Positions 7,706 through 17,395 are shown, numbered from the stretch's first letter. The stretch: 64,000 nt of DNA from Pseudomonas sp. UFMG81 (GCF_015354575.1 NZ_JACAFQ010000003.1:62001-126000); one strand, 5' to 3'. Notes: a model not told the origin generated them from the letters alone. Numbers and translations: made by a program.

Positions 7706-9148
7706 ATGCAGCTCAAAGACGCTCAGTTGTTCCGCCAGCAAGCCTTCATCAACGGTGAATGGCTGGATGCGGACAGCGGTCAGACCATCAAGGTGACCAA
7801 CCCGGCCACCGGTGAAGTGATCGGCAGCGTGCCGAAGATGGGCGCCGCCGAAACCCGCCGCGCCATCGAGGCCGCCGACAAGGCGCTGCCGGCCTGGCGC
7901 GCACTGACCGCCAAAGAGCGTGCCGGCAAGCTGCGCCGCTGGTTCGAGCTGATGATCGAGCACCAGGACGACCTGGCCCGCCTGATGACCACCGAGCAGG
8001 GCAAGCCACTGGCCGAAGCCAAGGGCGAGATCGCCTACGCCGCGTCGTTCATCGAGTGGTTCGCCGAAGAAGCCAAGCGCGTCTACGGCGATGTCATCCC
8101 GGGCCACCAGCCGGACAAGCGCCTGATCGTCATCAAGCAGCCGATCGGCGTCACCGCCGCCATCACCCCGTGGAACTTCCCGGCCGCGATGATCACCCGT
8201 AAAGCCGGCCCGGCCCTGGCCGCCGGTTGCACCATGGTGCTCAAGCCTGCTTCGCAGACCCCGTACTCCGCCCTGGCCCTGGTCGAGCTGGCCACCCGTG
8301 CCGGTATCCCGGCTGGCGTGCTGAGCGTGATCACCGGCAGCGCCGGCGAAGTCGGCTCCGAGCTGACCGGCAACTCGCTGGTGCGCAAGCTGTCCTTCAC
8401 CGGCTCGACCGAAATCGGTCGCCAGCTGATGGAAGAATGCGCCAAGGACATCAAGAAGGTCTCCCTGGAGCTGGGCGGCAACGCCCCGTTCATCGTGTTC
8501 GACGACGCCGACCTGGACAAGGCGGTCGAGGGCGCGATCATCTCCAAGTACCGCAACAACGGCCAGACCTGCGTCTGCGCCAACCGTATCTACGTGCAGG
8601 ACGGCGTCTACGACGCGTTCGCCCAGAAGCTGGCCGCTGCCGTTGCCAAGCTGAAGATCGGTAACGGCCTGGAAGAAGGCACCACCACTGGCCCGCTGAT
8701 CGACGGCAAGGCCGTTGCCAAGGTTCAGGAACACATCGAGGACGCCCTGTCCAAAGGCGCCAAGGTGCTGTCGGGTGGCAAGCTGATCGAAGGCAACTTC
8801 TTCGAGCCGACCATCCTGGTCGATGTGCCGAAAACCGCTGCTGTTGCCAAGGAAGAGACCTTCGGCCCACTGGCGCCGCTGTTCCGCTTCAAGGACGAGG
8901 CCGAAGTCATCGCCATGTCCAACGACACCGAGTTCGGCCTGGCCTCGTACTTCTACGCCCGCGACATGAGCCGTGTGTTCCGCGTCGCCGAGGCCCTGGA
9001 ATACGGCATGGTGGGTATCAACACCGGCCTGATCTCCAACGAAGTCGCGCCATTCGGCGGCATCAAGGCCTCCGGCCTGGGCCGCGAAGGTTCCAAGTAC
9101 GGTATCGAGGACTACCTCGAGATCAAATACCTGTGCATCAGCGTCTGA
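7706..9148 (+). CDS. gabD: NADP+-dependent succinate-semialdehyde dehydrogenase
   Basis: Oxidises succinate semialdehyde to succinate, the second step of GABA degradation. The 480-aa protein has the ALDH features: TPWNFPAAMITRK in the cofactor fold, FTGSTEIGRQLM, catalytic Glu in SLELGGNAPFIVFDDADLDKA and nucleophilic Cys in NNGQTCVCANR. Length and N-terminus (MQLKDAQLFRQQAFINGEW) match Pseudomonas GabD. The ribosome binding site AAAGGGA precedes the start. gabT follows in the same direction, although a terminator-like hairpin lies between them. Confidence 0.97.
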   Translation: MQLKDAQLFRQQAFINGEWLDADSGQTIKVTNPATGEVIGSVPKMGAAETRRAIEAADKALPAWRALTAKERAGKLRRWFELMIEHQDDLARLMTTEQGKPLAEAKGEIAYAASFIEWFAEEAKRVYGDVIPGHQPDKRLIVIKQPIGVTAAITPWNFPAAMITRKAGPALAAGCTMVLKPASQTPYSALALVELATRAGIPAGVLSVITGSAGEVGSELTGNSLVRKLSFTGSTEIGRQLMEECAKDIKKVSLELGGNAPFIVFDDADLDKAVEGAIISKYRNNGQTCVCANRIYVQDGVYDAFAQKLAAAVAKLKIGNGLEEGTTTGPLIDGKAVAKVQEHIEDALSKGAKVLSGGKLIEGNFFEPTILVDVPKTAAVAKEETFGPLAPLFRFKDEAEVIAMSNDTEFGLASYFYARDMSRVFRVAEALEYGMVGINTGLISNEVAPFGGIKASGLGREGSKYGIEDYLEIKYLCISV

Positions 9149-9173
9149 TCGCCGGGTAAACGCTTTTACCTCT

Positions 9174-9212
9174 GCCAGCGGGGCGCGAGAGCGACGTCTC
9201 GCTGGCCTTTTT
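9174..9212 (+). terminator. Intrinsic terminator or attenuator between gabD and gabT
   Basis: GCCAGCG...CGCTGGC flanks an inner GCGAGA/TCTCGC stem and is followed by CTTTTT. It would reduce read-through, so gabT may also have its own promoter within 9213-9331. Confidence 0.65.
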
Positions 9213-9331
9213 GACATCGCAGTACCTGGTGGCCAGGGCGTTCACGGCAGTCGATCAACGAATACTGTGTGCGAACGCGTCCAGCCACCCCCGAATAAAA
9301 GCGCCGCAGAACCGGCGCAAATGAGGGCACC

Positions 9332-10609
9332 ATGAGCAAGACCAACGAATCCTTGATGCAACGCCGTGTCGCCGCCGTCCCACGTGGCGTTGGCCAGATC
9401 CACCCGATCTTCGTCGACACCGCGAAGAACTCGACCGTGATCGACGTTGAAGGCCGCGAACTGATCGACTTCGCCGGCGGCATCGCCGTACTGAACACCG
9501 GCCACCTGCACCCGAAAGTGGTCGCGGCCGTGCAAGAGCAGCTGACCAAGGTCAGCCACACCTGCTTCCAGGTGCTGGCCTACGAGCCCTACGTCGAGCT
9601 GTGCGAGAAGATCAACAAGCTGGTCCCAGGCGACTTCGACAAGAAGACCCTGCTGGTCACCACCGGCTCCGAAGCCGTCGAGAACGCCGTCAAGATCGCC
9701 CGTGCCGCCACCGGCCGCGCTGGCGTGATCGCCTTCACCGGCGGTTACCACGGCCGTACCATGATGACCCTGGGCCTGACCGGCAAGGTCGTGCCGTACT
9801 CCGCTGGCATGGGCCTGATGCCAGGCGGCGTGTTCCGCGCCCTGTTCCCGAGCGAGCTGCACGGTGTCAGCGTTGACGACGCCATCGCCTCGGTCGAGCG
9901 CATCTTCAAGAACGACGCCGAGCCGCGCGATATCGCCGCGATCATCCTCGAGCCGGTACAAGGCGAAGGCGGCTTCCTGCCAGCGCCGAAAGAGCTGATG
10001 AAGCGCCTGCGCGCCCTGTGCGACCAGCACGGCATCCTGCTGATCGCCGACGAAGTGCAGACTGGCGCTGGCCGTACCGGCACCTTCTTCGCCATGGAGC
10101 AGATGGGCGTCGCGCCTGACCTGACCACCTTCGCCAAGTCCATCGCTGGCGGCTTCCCGCTGGCCGGTGTGTGCGGCAAGGCCGAGTACATGGACGCCAT
10201 CGCCCCGGGCGGCCTGGGCGGCACCTACGCAGGTTCCCCGATCGCTTGCGCCGCGGCACTGGCCGTGATCGAAGTGTTCGAGGAAGAGAAACTGCTGGAC
10301 CGCAGCAAGGCTGTGGGCGAGCGCCTGACCGCCGGCCTGCGTGAAATCCAGAAGAAGCACCCGATCATCGGCGACGTCCGTGGTCTGGGCTCGATGATTG
10401 CCGTGGAAGTGTTCGAGAAGGGCACCCACACCCCGAACGCCGCTGCCGTTGCCCAGGTTGTGGCCAAGGCCCGCGACAAGGGCCTGATCCTGCTGTCCTG
10501 CGGCACCTACGGCAACGTCCTGCGCATCCTGGTGCCGCTGACCGCCGAAGACGCGCTGCTGGACAAAGGCCTGGCCATCATCGAAGAGTGCTTCGCCGAG
10601 CTGGCTTGA
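9332..10609 (+). CDS. gabT: 4-aminobutyrate-2-oxoglutarate aminotransferase
   Basis: Class III PLP aminotransferase of 425 aa converting GABA and 2-oxoglutarate to succinate semialdehyde and glutamate, feeding GabD. Visible features are the PLP-phosphate motif TTGSEAVENAVKIARAATGR, the Asp of LLIADEVQTGAGRTG and the PLP Schiff-base lysine in TFAKSIAGGFPLAG. The start MSKTNESLMQRRVAAVPRGVGQ is the usual one for Pseudomonas GabT. A strong terminator follows 20 nt after the stop. Confidence 0.97.
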   Translation: MSKTNESLMQRRVAAVPRGVGQIHPIFVDTAKNSTVIDVEGRELIDFAGGIAVLNTGHLHPKVVAAVQEQLTKVSHTCFQVLAYEPYVELCEKINKLVPGDFDKKTLLVTTGSEAVENAVKIARAATGRAGVIAFTGGYHGRTMMTLGLTGKVVPYSAGMGLMPGGVFRALFPSELHGVSVDDAIASVERIFKNDAEPRDIAAIILEPVQGEGGFLPAPKELMKRLRALCDQHGILLIADEVQTGAGRTGTFFAMEQMGVAPDLTTFAKSIAGGFPLAGVCGKAEYMDAIAPGGLGGTYAGSPIACAAALAVIEVFEEEKLLDRSKAVGERLTAGLREIQKKHPIIGDVRGLGSMIAVEVFEKGTHTPNAAAVAQVVAKARDKGLILLSCGTYGNVLRILVPLTAEDALLDKGLAIIEECFAELA

Positions 10610-10628
10610 AATCTGTGACACGCTTCAG

Positions 10629-10657
10629 AAAAAAACCCGCCTAGGCGGGTTTTTTTT
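10629..10657 (+). terminator. Intrinsic terminator after gabT
   Basis: An A-run, then ACCCGCCT/AGGCGGGT and eight T residues make a strong, nearly symmetrical terminator that could work on both strands. Confidence 0.9.
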
Positions 10658-10746
10658 GTGCCGTTTGTCGGCATCTGGCGCTAAGGTTGTACGAGGATTC
10701 CGTGGAAGCTGCGAAGGATCGCGCGTCATTACCTGGAGACTCGCTC

Positions 10747-12084
10747 ATGAGCGCCGCCGACCCTATCCCGCCTTGTGTCCTGATCGCCGAGGGCGACCCT
10801 TGGGTGCGTGACATGCTCAGCGAAATGCTGCTCAGCGTACGCTGCGATGCCCGGCTGCAGGTCTGCGCCGATGGCTCCGAGGCACTCAACGCACTGGCGG
10901 CCAAGCCCGACCTGATCATCGCCGCCCGCGAACTCGCCGGGCTCGATGGCCTCGACCTGCTGCGCAAGGTGCGCGCCAAGGGCGAGCATGCCAGCCTGCC
11001 GTTCATCCTCATGAGCAACCGTACCGACACCGCCAGCGTGCGCGAGGCGCTGCCGCTGCACCCTACCGCCTACCTGAGCAAACCGCTGGACCTGGACAAC
11101 CTGCGCAAGCGCCTGGAGCACTTGTTGGTGGACGTCGGCGAGCACATCGCTTGCCCGGTGCCACCGCTGCAACCTGGGCTCAAGCTGCCGGACTACCTTG
11201 AGCATCGTCGCGCCACCGCCGACGGCGGCCCGCTGTTCGCCGATGTGCAGGTGGCGATCAAGCGCGCCCTCAACCCCGAAGGCCTGAACCTCAAGGTGCT
11301 CGAGGAGGAGGTGCGCAACGATCCGCAGATCACCGGCGTGCTGATCGCCGCCGCCAACAGCGCGGCGATGCACCGCGACGCGCCAGTGCAGACCTTGCTG
11401 CAAGCACTGAACAAGCTCGGCAGCACCCAGAGCATGAACCTCATTCTCGGCCTCACGCTCAAACGCAGTGCGCGCTTGAGCGACCCCTTGCTGGCCAGGC
11501 ATGCCGCGCATTTCTGGAACCTGTCCCTGCACACCGCCGAGTACGGCCGCACCCTGGCGCGCATGCTCGAGGTGGACGAGGGGCGCTGTTACTGCGCGGG
11601 GCTGCTGCATTGCCTGGGCGACCTGGCCGTGCTGCGCACCCTGCAGGAATGGCGCCTGGCCGGCGGCGAGCTGGACGAGGACCAGGTGCAGCTGTCGCTC
11701 AATGAGTTCGGTGCGCCGTTCGGCTCGGCATTGCGCACCCGCTGGCGCCTGCCGCTGAACCTGCGCGAGCTGATCGCCGCGGTGTATCAACTGGGTGGTG
11801 GGGTGTATTCCCGCGAGATCCTGGCCATGAGCCTGGCCGGCCAACTGGCACGCCTGAGACCGAGCGAAGGGCTGGAGAAGGTGGCCAGCAGCAAGACCGC
11901 GCGCTTGCTCAAGCTCGGCTTGCCGGAACTGACGCGGCTGCGCAAGGTGGACCCGGAGGCGGTGGCGCGGGAGGAGGCTGAGCGTTTGGCGGCACAGGCT
12001 GCCGAGCGCGAGCCCGAAGTCGTCTTGGCCGAACCTCCAGCAGCAGATGTCGAGCCGACAGACGCAGAAGATCGGCAAGCCTGA
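10747..12084 (+). CDS. HDOD-domain signalling protein with degenerate receiver (445 aa)
   Basis: ATG 10747 is preferred because GGAGA lies just upstream. Residues ~10-125 form a CheY-like receiver (VLIAEGDPWVRDMLSEML...AYLSKPLDLDNLRKRL), but the phosphoacceptor position carries Ala60 (LIIAARELAGLDG) and the acidic pocket reads E15-G16-D17. It therefore probably cannot be phosphorylated in the usual way. Residues ~165-370 form an HDOD domain (PQITGVLIAAANSAAMHR..., LHCLGDLAVLRTLQEW), a signalling module related to HD phosphodiesterases but without their metal site. A low-complexity Glu/Ala tail closes the protein. Role unknown; neighbours are c-di-GMP genes. Confidence 0.85.
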   Translation: MSAADPIPPCVLIAEGDPWVRDMLSEMLLSVRCDARLQVCADGSEALNALAAKPDLIIAARELAGLDGLDLLRKVRAKGEHASLPFILMSNRTDTASVREALPLHPTAYLSKPLDLDNLRKRLEHLLVDVGEHIACPVPPLQPGLKLPDYLEHRRATADGGPLFADVQVAIKRALNPEGLNLKVLEEEVRNDPQITGVLIAAANSAAMHRDAPVQTLLQALNKLGSTQSMNLILGLTLKRSARLSDPLLARHAAHFWNLSLHTAEYGRTLARMLEVDEGRCYCAGLLHCLGDLAVLRTLQEWRLAGGELDEDQVQLSLNEFGAPFGSALRTRWRLPLNLRELIAAVYQLGGGVYSREILAMSLAGQLARLRPSEGLEKVASSKTARLLKLGLPELTRLRKVDPEAVAREEAERLAAQAAEREPEVVLAEPPAADVEPTDAEDRQA

Positions 12085-12209
12085 GCCACGGATCAGCGTT
12101 GCATCAGGCTTGGGATCGGTCCTACAGGTATTGCGGACGTCAGTTCGTATTCACGCTCGCGCATCAGCGGTAACTTCCTTGCCACTCCACCCAAGGATTG
12201 GCAGGAAGG

Positions 12210-12989
12210 ATGAGCCCGTTCAGATACCGTAGCCTGCGCTACCAAGTCTATCGTTCCCAGGCGCGAATGCTCGCTCATGAAGCATTTTGCAAAAGGGTAT
12301 GCGCTTCAGGTGCTGAGCTCGACGTTGACCAGGTGCGCTTCGAACCTATTGGAAGCAGGGCGATCGAGGCGTTGCAGGGCTGGGGCAGGCAGACTCACCA
12401 CTTTCCCTGGGAAGAGGTACCACGCTGGACAGATCGAGATCTCAAGGGGCTCGATCTTTCGTTGTGGTCTGCGCATGAGCTTTGCGGCCTCTGCTACGCC
12501 AGCCCCCGTCAAAGCAATCATTGCATCAAGATCATTCTGCTGGAGGGTAAGCCTGGCCCGACAAATCCCTTGAGAGGCTTCGTGGGATCGCTGTCGCTAT
12601 TGGCTGTCATCGAGTACGCAAGAATGCTCAGCTGCTCGCGCATCGAGGTTCAACAACCCGACCCGGGTGTCGAACCCCTGTACTTATCGCTTGGCTTTGT
12701 CCGCGATCCTGCCGGGCGACTTGTGATGCCGGTAGGCGCGATCAACGAACCAACCATTGCCCAGATATCAGAGGTGCCCATGAACTATTCGGCAAGTTCC
12801 AGGAAGGCTGCATTGATCAAGCGCTATACCGCTGAGGCTATCGCCCTTGCGGGTGAAATCACCGACCAGCAGCGGCATATTCTCGAGGTCGCGTTCAGGG
12901 AGGGGCGGGAGAAAGAGCCTGGAGGCATACTGGCCGGGCCACGTAGCGGCCCGATCGATTACGAGTGGTACACAGGCGATTCGAAGTGA
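12210..12989 (+). CDS. GNAT-like acyltransferase fold protein (259 aa), unassigned
   Basis: The start is uncertain: ATG 12210 has a purine run directly abutting it, and an in-frame TTG at 12198 has AAGG just upstream. The middle of the protein (GFVGSLSLLAVIEYARMLSCSRIEVQQPDPGVEPLYLSLGF) has the layout of the acetyl-CoA-binding end of GNAT enzymes, where an LYxxLGF element is common. The C-terminus (MNYSASSRKAALIKRYTAEAIAL...) looks like a separate helical extension. GC content is slightly lower than that of its neighbours. Substrate unknown and family assignment tentative. Confidence 0.6.
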   Translation: MSPFRYRSLRYQVYRSQARMLAHEAFCKRVCASGAELDVDQVRFEPIGSRAIEALQGWGRQTHHFPWEEVPRWTDRDLKGLDLSLWSAHELCGLCYASPRQSNHCIKIILLEGKPGPTNPLRGFVGSLSLLAVIEYARMLSCSRIEVQQPDPGVEPLYLSLGFVRDPAGRLVMPVGAINEPTIAQISEVPMNYSASSRKAALIKRYTAEAIALAGEITDQQRHILEVAFREGREKEPGGILAGPRSGPIDYEWYTGDSK

Positions 12990-13028
12990 TGCGAGCAGCG
13001 GGCTGCACGTGAAAGGTGGCCAGCCCGC

Positions 13029-14018
13029 TCAGCCCTTCACGATCTGGTTCTTGCCTTGGCGCTTGGCCTGGTACATCGCCGCATCGGCTCGGGCGAACAG
13101 GCTGTCGAGTGTTTCGTCTTCATCGGTCAGCCCGGTCAGCCCCTGGCTCACGGTCACACCATAGGTTTGCTGGCCATGGCTGAAGCTCAGGCGCTGGATC
13201 TCGCGCTGCAAGCGTTCGGCAATCTGCTCGGCCATCTCTGCGGTACAGCCAGGGAACACCGCGGCAAACTCCTCACCACCGATCCGCCCGAACTGGTCAC
13301 CGCGCCTTAGCACGGCCTTGCCACTGTCGGCGATGCGTTGCAGCACCTGGTCGCCTTCCTGGTGCCCGTAACTGTCATTGATCTGCTTGAAGTCGTCGAT
13401 GTCCAGCAGCAGGAAAGCCAGTGGCGTGCCATTCTCGCGGGCGCTGTCGAAGGCCTGCTGGGCGCACTCGAAGAAATGCCGGCGGTTGCTGCTCTGGGTG
13501 AGCACATCGGTGGTCGCCAGGCGATGCAGTTCGCTTTCGAGCTGCTTCTTTTCGGTGATGTCTTCGGCAATGCCGACGATGATCACCCGCTGGTCACCTT
13601 CGCGCTGCTGGTTGATGTAGCACTTGTCGCTGACCCAGCGCACTTCGCCAGCGCCGTTGAGGATGCGGTACTCGCGGTCTTCCACCGTGCCCTTGACCAA
13701 CACCTGGGCCAGGCTGCGCTCGGCGTATTCCAGGTCGTCGGGGTAGATGGCGTCGCGCCATTCGTTGTAGTCGGCCATTACCAGGCTGGCCGGGCGACCG
13801 AAGATGCGTTCGTAGGCGGGGCTGACGTAGAGCACCTGGCGGGTTTCCCAGTCGAAGGCCCAGATCACTGCGTTGACGCTGTCGAGCAACGACGAATAGA
13901 GCTGCTCGCGCTCGCTCAGGCGGGCCACTTCGCCTTGGGCATGCAGCAGGGCGAGCAGGGTTTGCGCAGCTTCCGGGCGGGGCGTGCCGGTGAACGTGGG
14001 TGGGAGGTCTTTGGCCAT
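13029..14018 (-). CDS. PAS-GGDEF diguanylate cyclase (329 aa)
   Basis: Makes c-di-GMP from two GTP. A PAS domain of PAS_3 type occupies residues ~45-160 (SVNAVIWAFDWETRQVLYVSPAYERIFGRP...), followed by GGDEF from ~165. The active-site motif is GGEEF (RIGGEEFAAVFPG) and an inhibitory I-site RRGD lies five residues before it, so both catalysis and product inhibition look intact. There is no membrane segment, so a cytosolic sensor is likely. I chose the ATG at 14018 (MAKDLPPTF); the 36-residue upstream extension looks non-coding. Confidence 0.88.
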   Translation of the reverse strand: MAKDLPPTFTGTPRPEAAQTLLALLHAQGEVARLSEREQLYSSLLDSVNAVIWAFDWETRQVLYVSPAYERIFGRPASLVMADYNEWRDAIYPDDLEYAERSLAQVLVKGTVEDREYRILNGAGEVRWVSDKCYINQQREGDQRVIIVGIAEDITEKKQLESELHRLATTDVLTQSSNRRHFFECAQQAFDSARENGTPLAFLLLDIDDFKQINDSYGHQEGDQVLQRIADSGKAVLRRGDQFGRIGGEEFAAVFPGCTAEMAEQIAERLQREIQRLSFSHGQQTYGVTVSQGLTGLTDEDETLDSLFARADAAMYQAKRQGKNQIVKG

Positions 14019-14121
14019 GAGCACGAAACGGGTCTCGACGTTGAGCGTGCGGCCACGGTCCGGCCCGCCACGCGGGCGATGTGCCGGGTTTGAGTCGAAT
14101 TTCGAGAGGGAAGTTCCGGCC

Positions 14122-14146
14122 GGCATGCCCAGCGGTCGGGCATGCC
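14122..14146. repeat. Inverted repeat between desaturase and cyclase genes
   Basis: GGCATGCCC and GGGCATGCC flank a 7-nt loop. Both neighbouring genes read leftward, so on that strand the hairpin follows the desaturase stop by 13 nt. No T tract, so it may be a transcript-end stabiliser or a binding site. Confidence 0.5.
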
Positions 14147-14158
14147 GATCAACGGTGG

Positions 14159-15343
14159 TCAGTTGCCTGCGGGGCGCAGCGAGTAGGTCTTGAGCTGGGA
14201 GGCGAAGTCACGCAGCGAGTGGATGCCGCTGGCCTCGGCCTCGTGCACCCAGTCCTTCATCGCGGCGAGCATGTCGTGGCCGTTGGCGCTGGTGCGCGCC
14301 CAGATCTGCTGCAGCGCCAGGCGCTTCTCGTAGATGGTTTTGAGCGCCTGGCTGTGAGCCAGCAGCGACTCGATGCGCACGTGGTGGCGGTCCTGGAGCA
14401 GGCTGGTTTCCCGCGACAGCAGGCGTTTGGCGCGGCGGAAGCGATGGCGTACCGAGGCGTCCACCTTGTCCAGTTCCTGCTTGACCAGCGGGCCGATCAC
14501 CAGCTTGCGGTACTGGGCCATGATCTGGAAACGGTTGTTGAGGATGGCCATGGCGGTGTCCATGTCCAGTGACGCCTTGCCCTCGACCCGGTGGGCGATG
14601 GGCGCCACGCGTTGCACCTTGGCCAGGCGCAGCAGGCTCAGCAGGCGGATCCACATCCAGCCCATGTCGAACTCCCAGCGGCGCACCGACAGCTTGGCCG
14701 AGTTGGGGTAGGTGTGGTGGTTGTTGTGCAGCTCCTCGCCGCCAATGATGATGCCCCAAGGTACGAGGTTGGTGGCGGCGTCGCGGCACTCGAAGTTGCG
14801 GTAGCCGATGGCATGGCCCAGGCCGTTGACCACACCGGCGGCCCAGAACGGGATCCACATCATCTGTATGGCCCAGATGGTGATGCCGATGGTGCCGAAC
14901 AGCAGCAGGTCGATCACCGCCATCAGGGCGATGCCGCCGAGCTTGTAGCGCGAATAGACGTTGCGTTCGAGCCAGTCGTCGGGGCAGTTCTTGCCGTAGA
15001 TGCGCAGCGTCTCTTCGTTGCGGGCTTCCTCGCGGTAGAGTTCGGCGCCCTTGCGCAGCACCGTGCCCAGGCCCTTGTGCACCGGGCTGTGCGGGTCGTC
15101 CGGGGTTTCGCACTTGGCGTGGTGCTTGCGGTGCACGGCAGTCCACTCGCGGGTGTTCTGCGCGGTGGTGAGCCACAGCCAGAAGCGGAAGAAATGCTTG
15201 AGGCCTGCATTGAGCTCCAGCGCGCGGTGCGCGGAGTAGCGGTGCAGGTAGATGGTGACGCTGACGATGGTCACATGGGTCATCAGCAGGGTGACCGCGA
15301 CCAGTTGCCAGGCCGACAAGTCGAGCAAACCGTAGTACCACAT
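14159..15343 (-). CDS. Membrane acyl delta-9 fatty acid desaturase (394 aa)
   Basis: Introduces a cis double bond into acyl chains using a diiron centre. The three histidine boxes are clear: HRYSAHR near residue 34, HRKHH near residue 71 and HNNHH near residue 205, with hydrophobic hairpins at ~10-30 and ~135-175. The ~150-residue C-terminal extension after the third box is charged and helical, as in Pseudomonas DesA/DesB proteins. Which paralogue this is (phospholipid-acting DesA or acyl-CoA-acting DesB) I cannot settle. It is divergent from a GGDEF-EAL gene with a 150-bp shared upstream region. Confidence 0.88.
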   Translation of the reverse strand: MWYYGLLDLSAWQLVAVTLLMTHVTIVSVTIYLHRYSAHRALELNAGLKHFFRFWLWLTTAQNTREWTAVHRKHHAKCETPDDPHSPVHKGLGTVLRKGAELYREEARNEETLRIYGKNCPDDWLERNVYSRYKLGGIALMAVIDLLLFGTIGITIWAIQMMWIPFWAAGVVNGLGHAIGYRNFECRDAATNLVPWGIIIGGEELHNNHHTYPNSAKLSVRRWEFDMGWMWIRLLSLLRLAKVQRVAPIAHRVEGKASLDMDTAMAILNNRFQIMAQYRKLVIGPLVKQELDKVDASVRHRFRRAKRLLSRETSLLQDRHHVRIESLLAHSQALKTIYEKRLALQQIWARTSANGHDMLAAMKDWVHEAEASGIHSLRDFASQLKTYSLRPAGN

Positions 15344-15494
15344 AGCGGGGAAAACCCTCGGAAAAACAGGGAAAACAGCGCTGGCATTATCCCTTGGCGG
15401 GGAAATAAAACCAGTCGCCCTTTTTGATAGGAAGTCACAAGGTGTTTCACCCTTTATAATCCCCCTTCATTTTTCATGGGCTAATCGACCCGAC

Positions 15495-17390
15495 ATGTCT
15501 GTTTCCGTTCGCGACGCCTTGCGTATGGCCGGGCTCTATCTGGTGCTTTCGATCCTCTGGCTGACGCTGTCGGAGCTGGTATTGCAGAGCATGTCCGAGG
15601 ACCCGCTGGCGTTGACCGTGGGCCGGCAGATCAATGTGGTGGTCTGGGTGCTGCTCAGCGCCTTGCTGATTTTCGTATCGCGAGCCCGTCTGTTGAACTT
15701 CATCGGCATTGGCGCGCGCCTGCGCAGCGAGGACCGCGAGCGCCTGCGCATGGCGGCGGCGGTGTTCGACAGCACCCTCGAAGGCGTGCTGGTGACCGAC
15801 CGCAACGGCCTGATCGTGCACGTCAACCGCGCCTTCATGCGCATCACCGGCTACCAGCAGGACGAAGTCATCGGCCAGCGCCCGAGCAAGTTCAAATCCG
15901 GGCGCCATGGCGCGCCGTTCTACCAGCAGATCTACGCCACCCTCAGTGACCAGGGGGAATGGAGCGGTGAAATCTGGAACCGCCGCAAAAGCGGGGAGAT
16001 TTATCCGCAATGGCAGACGATCTGCGCCATTCGCGACGACAGTGGCGACCTCAGCCATTACGTGGCGGTGTTCAGCGATATCAGTGCGATCAAGCACACC
16101 GAGGAGGAGCTGGCCTACCTCGCCCACCACGATCCCCTCACCGGCCTGCCCAACCGCCTGCTGTTCAACGACCGCGCCGAGCAGGCGCTGGCCGCGGCGC
16201 AGCTGAACAAGCGTGGCTGCGCCTTGTTGCTGCTCGACCTCGACCACTTCCAGAGCATCAACGACGGCCTTGGCCACACCATCGGCGACCAGTTGCTCAA
16301 GCTGGTGGGCGAGCGCCTGGGCGAGGTGCTGGGCAGTGGCGTCACCCTGGCGCGCCTGGGGGGCGACGAGTTCGGGGTATTGGCGGAGAGCTGCCAGCAG
16401 GTCGGCCAGGCCGGCAAGCTGGCGCAGACCATCATCGAGCGTTTGCGTGAACCGTTCAGCTGCGACGACCACCGCCTGTTCATCAGCGTCAGCATCGGTA
16501 TCAGCCTCTTCCCCAGTGATGCGCTGAGCGCCGAGCAACTGCTGCGCAACGCCGACTCGGCGCTGTTCAAGGCCAAGAGCAACGGCCGCGCCTGCTACGC
16601 GTTGTATACCGAAGAGTTGACTGCTCACGCCCAGCACCGGGTCGAAACCGCCGGCGAGTTGCGCCGGGCACTGGAGCAGGAAGAGTTGCGGGTGTTCTTC
16701 CAGCCGGTGCATGACCTGTGCAGCGGCATGATGATTGGCGTCGAGGCGCTGGTGCGCTGGCAGCACCCTCAACGCGGGCTGGTGTCGCCGGGCGAATTCA
16801 TCCCCATTGCCGAGCGTACCGGGCTGATCGCCGAGGTCGACGCCTGGGTGCTGCGCCAGGCCTGCCGGCAGATGGTGCAGTGGCAGCACGAGGGCCGCTC
16901 GCTGGCGTTCGTCGCGGTGAACATCTCCAGCCGGCTGTTCAGCCAGCGTGACCTGTACCGCCAGGTGGCCGATGTGCTGCATGACACTGGGCTGGACCCT
17001 GCGCTGCTGGAGCTGGAAGTCACCGAAAGTGCGGTGATGGAGGACCCGGAAGTGGCCCTGGAGCAACTGCACCGCCTACGCGAGCTGGGCCTGAACCTGG
17101 CCATCGACGACTTTGGCACTGGCTATTCGTCGCTGCTGCGGCTCAAGCGCCTGCCGGTGCAGAAACTCAAGATCGACCAGGGCTTCGTCGCCGGGTTGCC
17201 GTTGGACGATGACGATATCGCCATTGTCCGGGTGATCATCGCCCTGGCGCGCAGCATGGGCATGCAGGTGCATGCCGAGGGTATCGAGCAGGCCGAGCAG
17301 GCGCGCTTCCTGCTGGAGCAGCAGTGCCAACTGGGGCAGGGGTACTGGTTCGGGCGGCCGGTGCCGGCGCAGGAGCTGCAGCGGGGTTGA
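15495..17390 (+). CDS. Membrane PAS-GGDEF-EAL c-di-GMP enzyme (631 aa)
   Basis: Two N-terminal membrane segments (residues ~10-30 and ~48-66) are followed by a PAS domain with PAC (~85-200), GGDEF (~200-365) and EAL (~380-625). The cyclase signature is GGDEF (RLGGDEFGVL). The phosphodiesterase half keeps EALVRW, EVTES, DDFGTGYSS and KIDQGFV, so both activities could be real; which dominates cannot be read from sequence. It lies opposite the desaturase and its stop is followed at once by a REP pair. Confidence 0.9.
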   Translation: MSVSVRDALRMAGLYLVLSILWLTLSELVLQSMSEDPLALTVGRQINVVVWVLLSALLIFVSRARLLNFIGIGARLRSEDRERLRMAAAVFDSTLEGVLVTDRNGLIVHVNRAFMRITGYQQDEVIGQRPSKFKSGRHGAPFYQQIYATLSDQGEWSGEIWNRRKSGEIYPQWQTICAIRDDSGDLSHYVAVFSDISAIKHTEEELAYLAHHDPLTGLPNRLLFNDRAEQALAAAQLNKRGCALLLLDLDHFQSINDGLGHTIGDQLLKLVGERLGEVLGSGVTLARLGGDEFGVLAESCQQVGQAGKLAQTIIERLREPFSCDDHRLFISVSIGISLFPSDALSAEQLLRNADSALFKAKSNGRACYALYTEELTAHAQHRVETAGELRRALEQEELRVFFQPVHDLCSGMMIGVEALVRWQHPQRGLVSPGEFIPIAERTGLIAEVDAWVLRQACRQMVQWQHEGRSLAFVAVNISSRLFSQRDLYRQVADVLHDTGLDPALLELEVTESAVMEDPEVALEQLHRLRELGLNLAIDDFGTGYSSLLRLKRLPVQKLKIDQGFVAGLPLDDDDIAIVRVIIALARSMGMQVHAEGIEQAEQARFLLEQQCQLGQGYWFGRPVPAQELQRG

Positions 17391-17395
17391 CCCCG

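Noticed and set aside
9174..9212. Riboswitch between gabD and gabT
   Set aside because: The structure is a simple two-part hairpin with a T run; no conserved aptamer features were recognised.
7670..9217. 515-codon frame opposite gabD
   Set aside because: Same kind of shadow with Gly/Gln/Val-rich composition; gabD is unambiguous.
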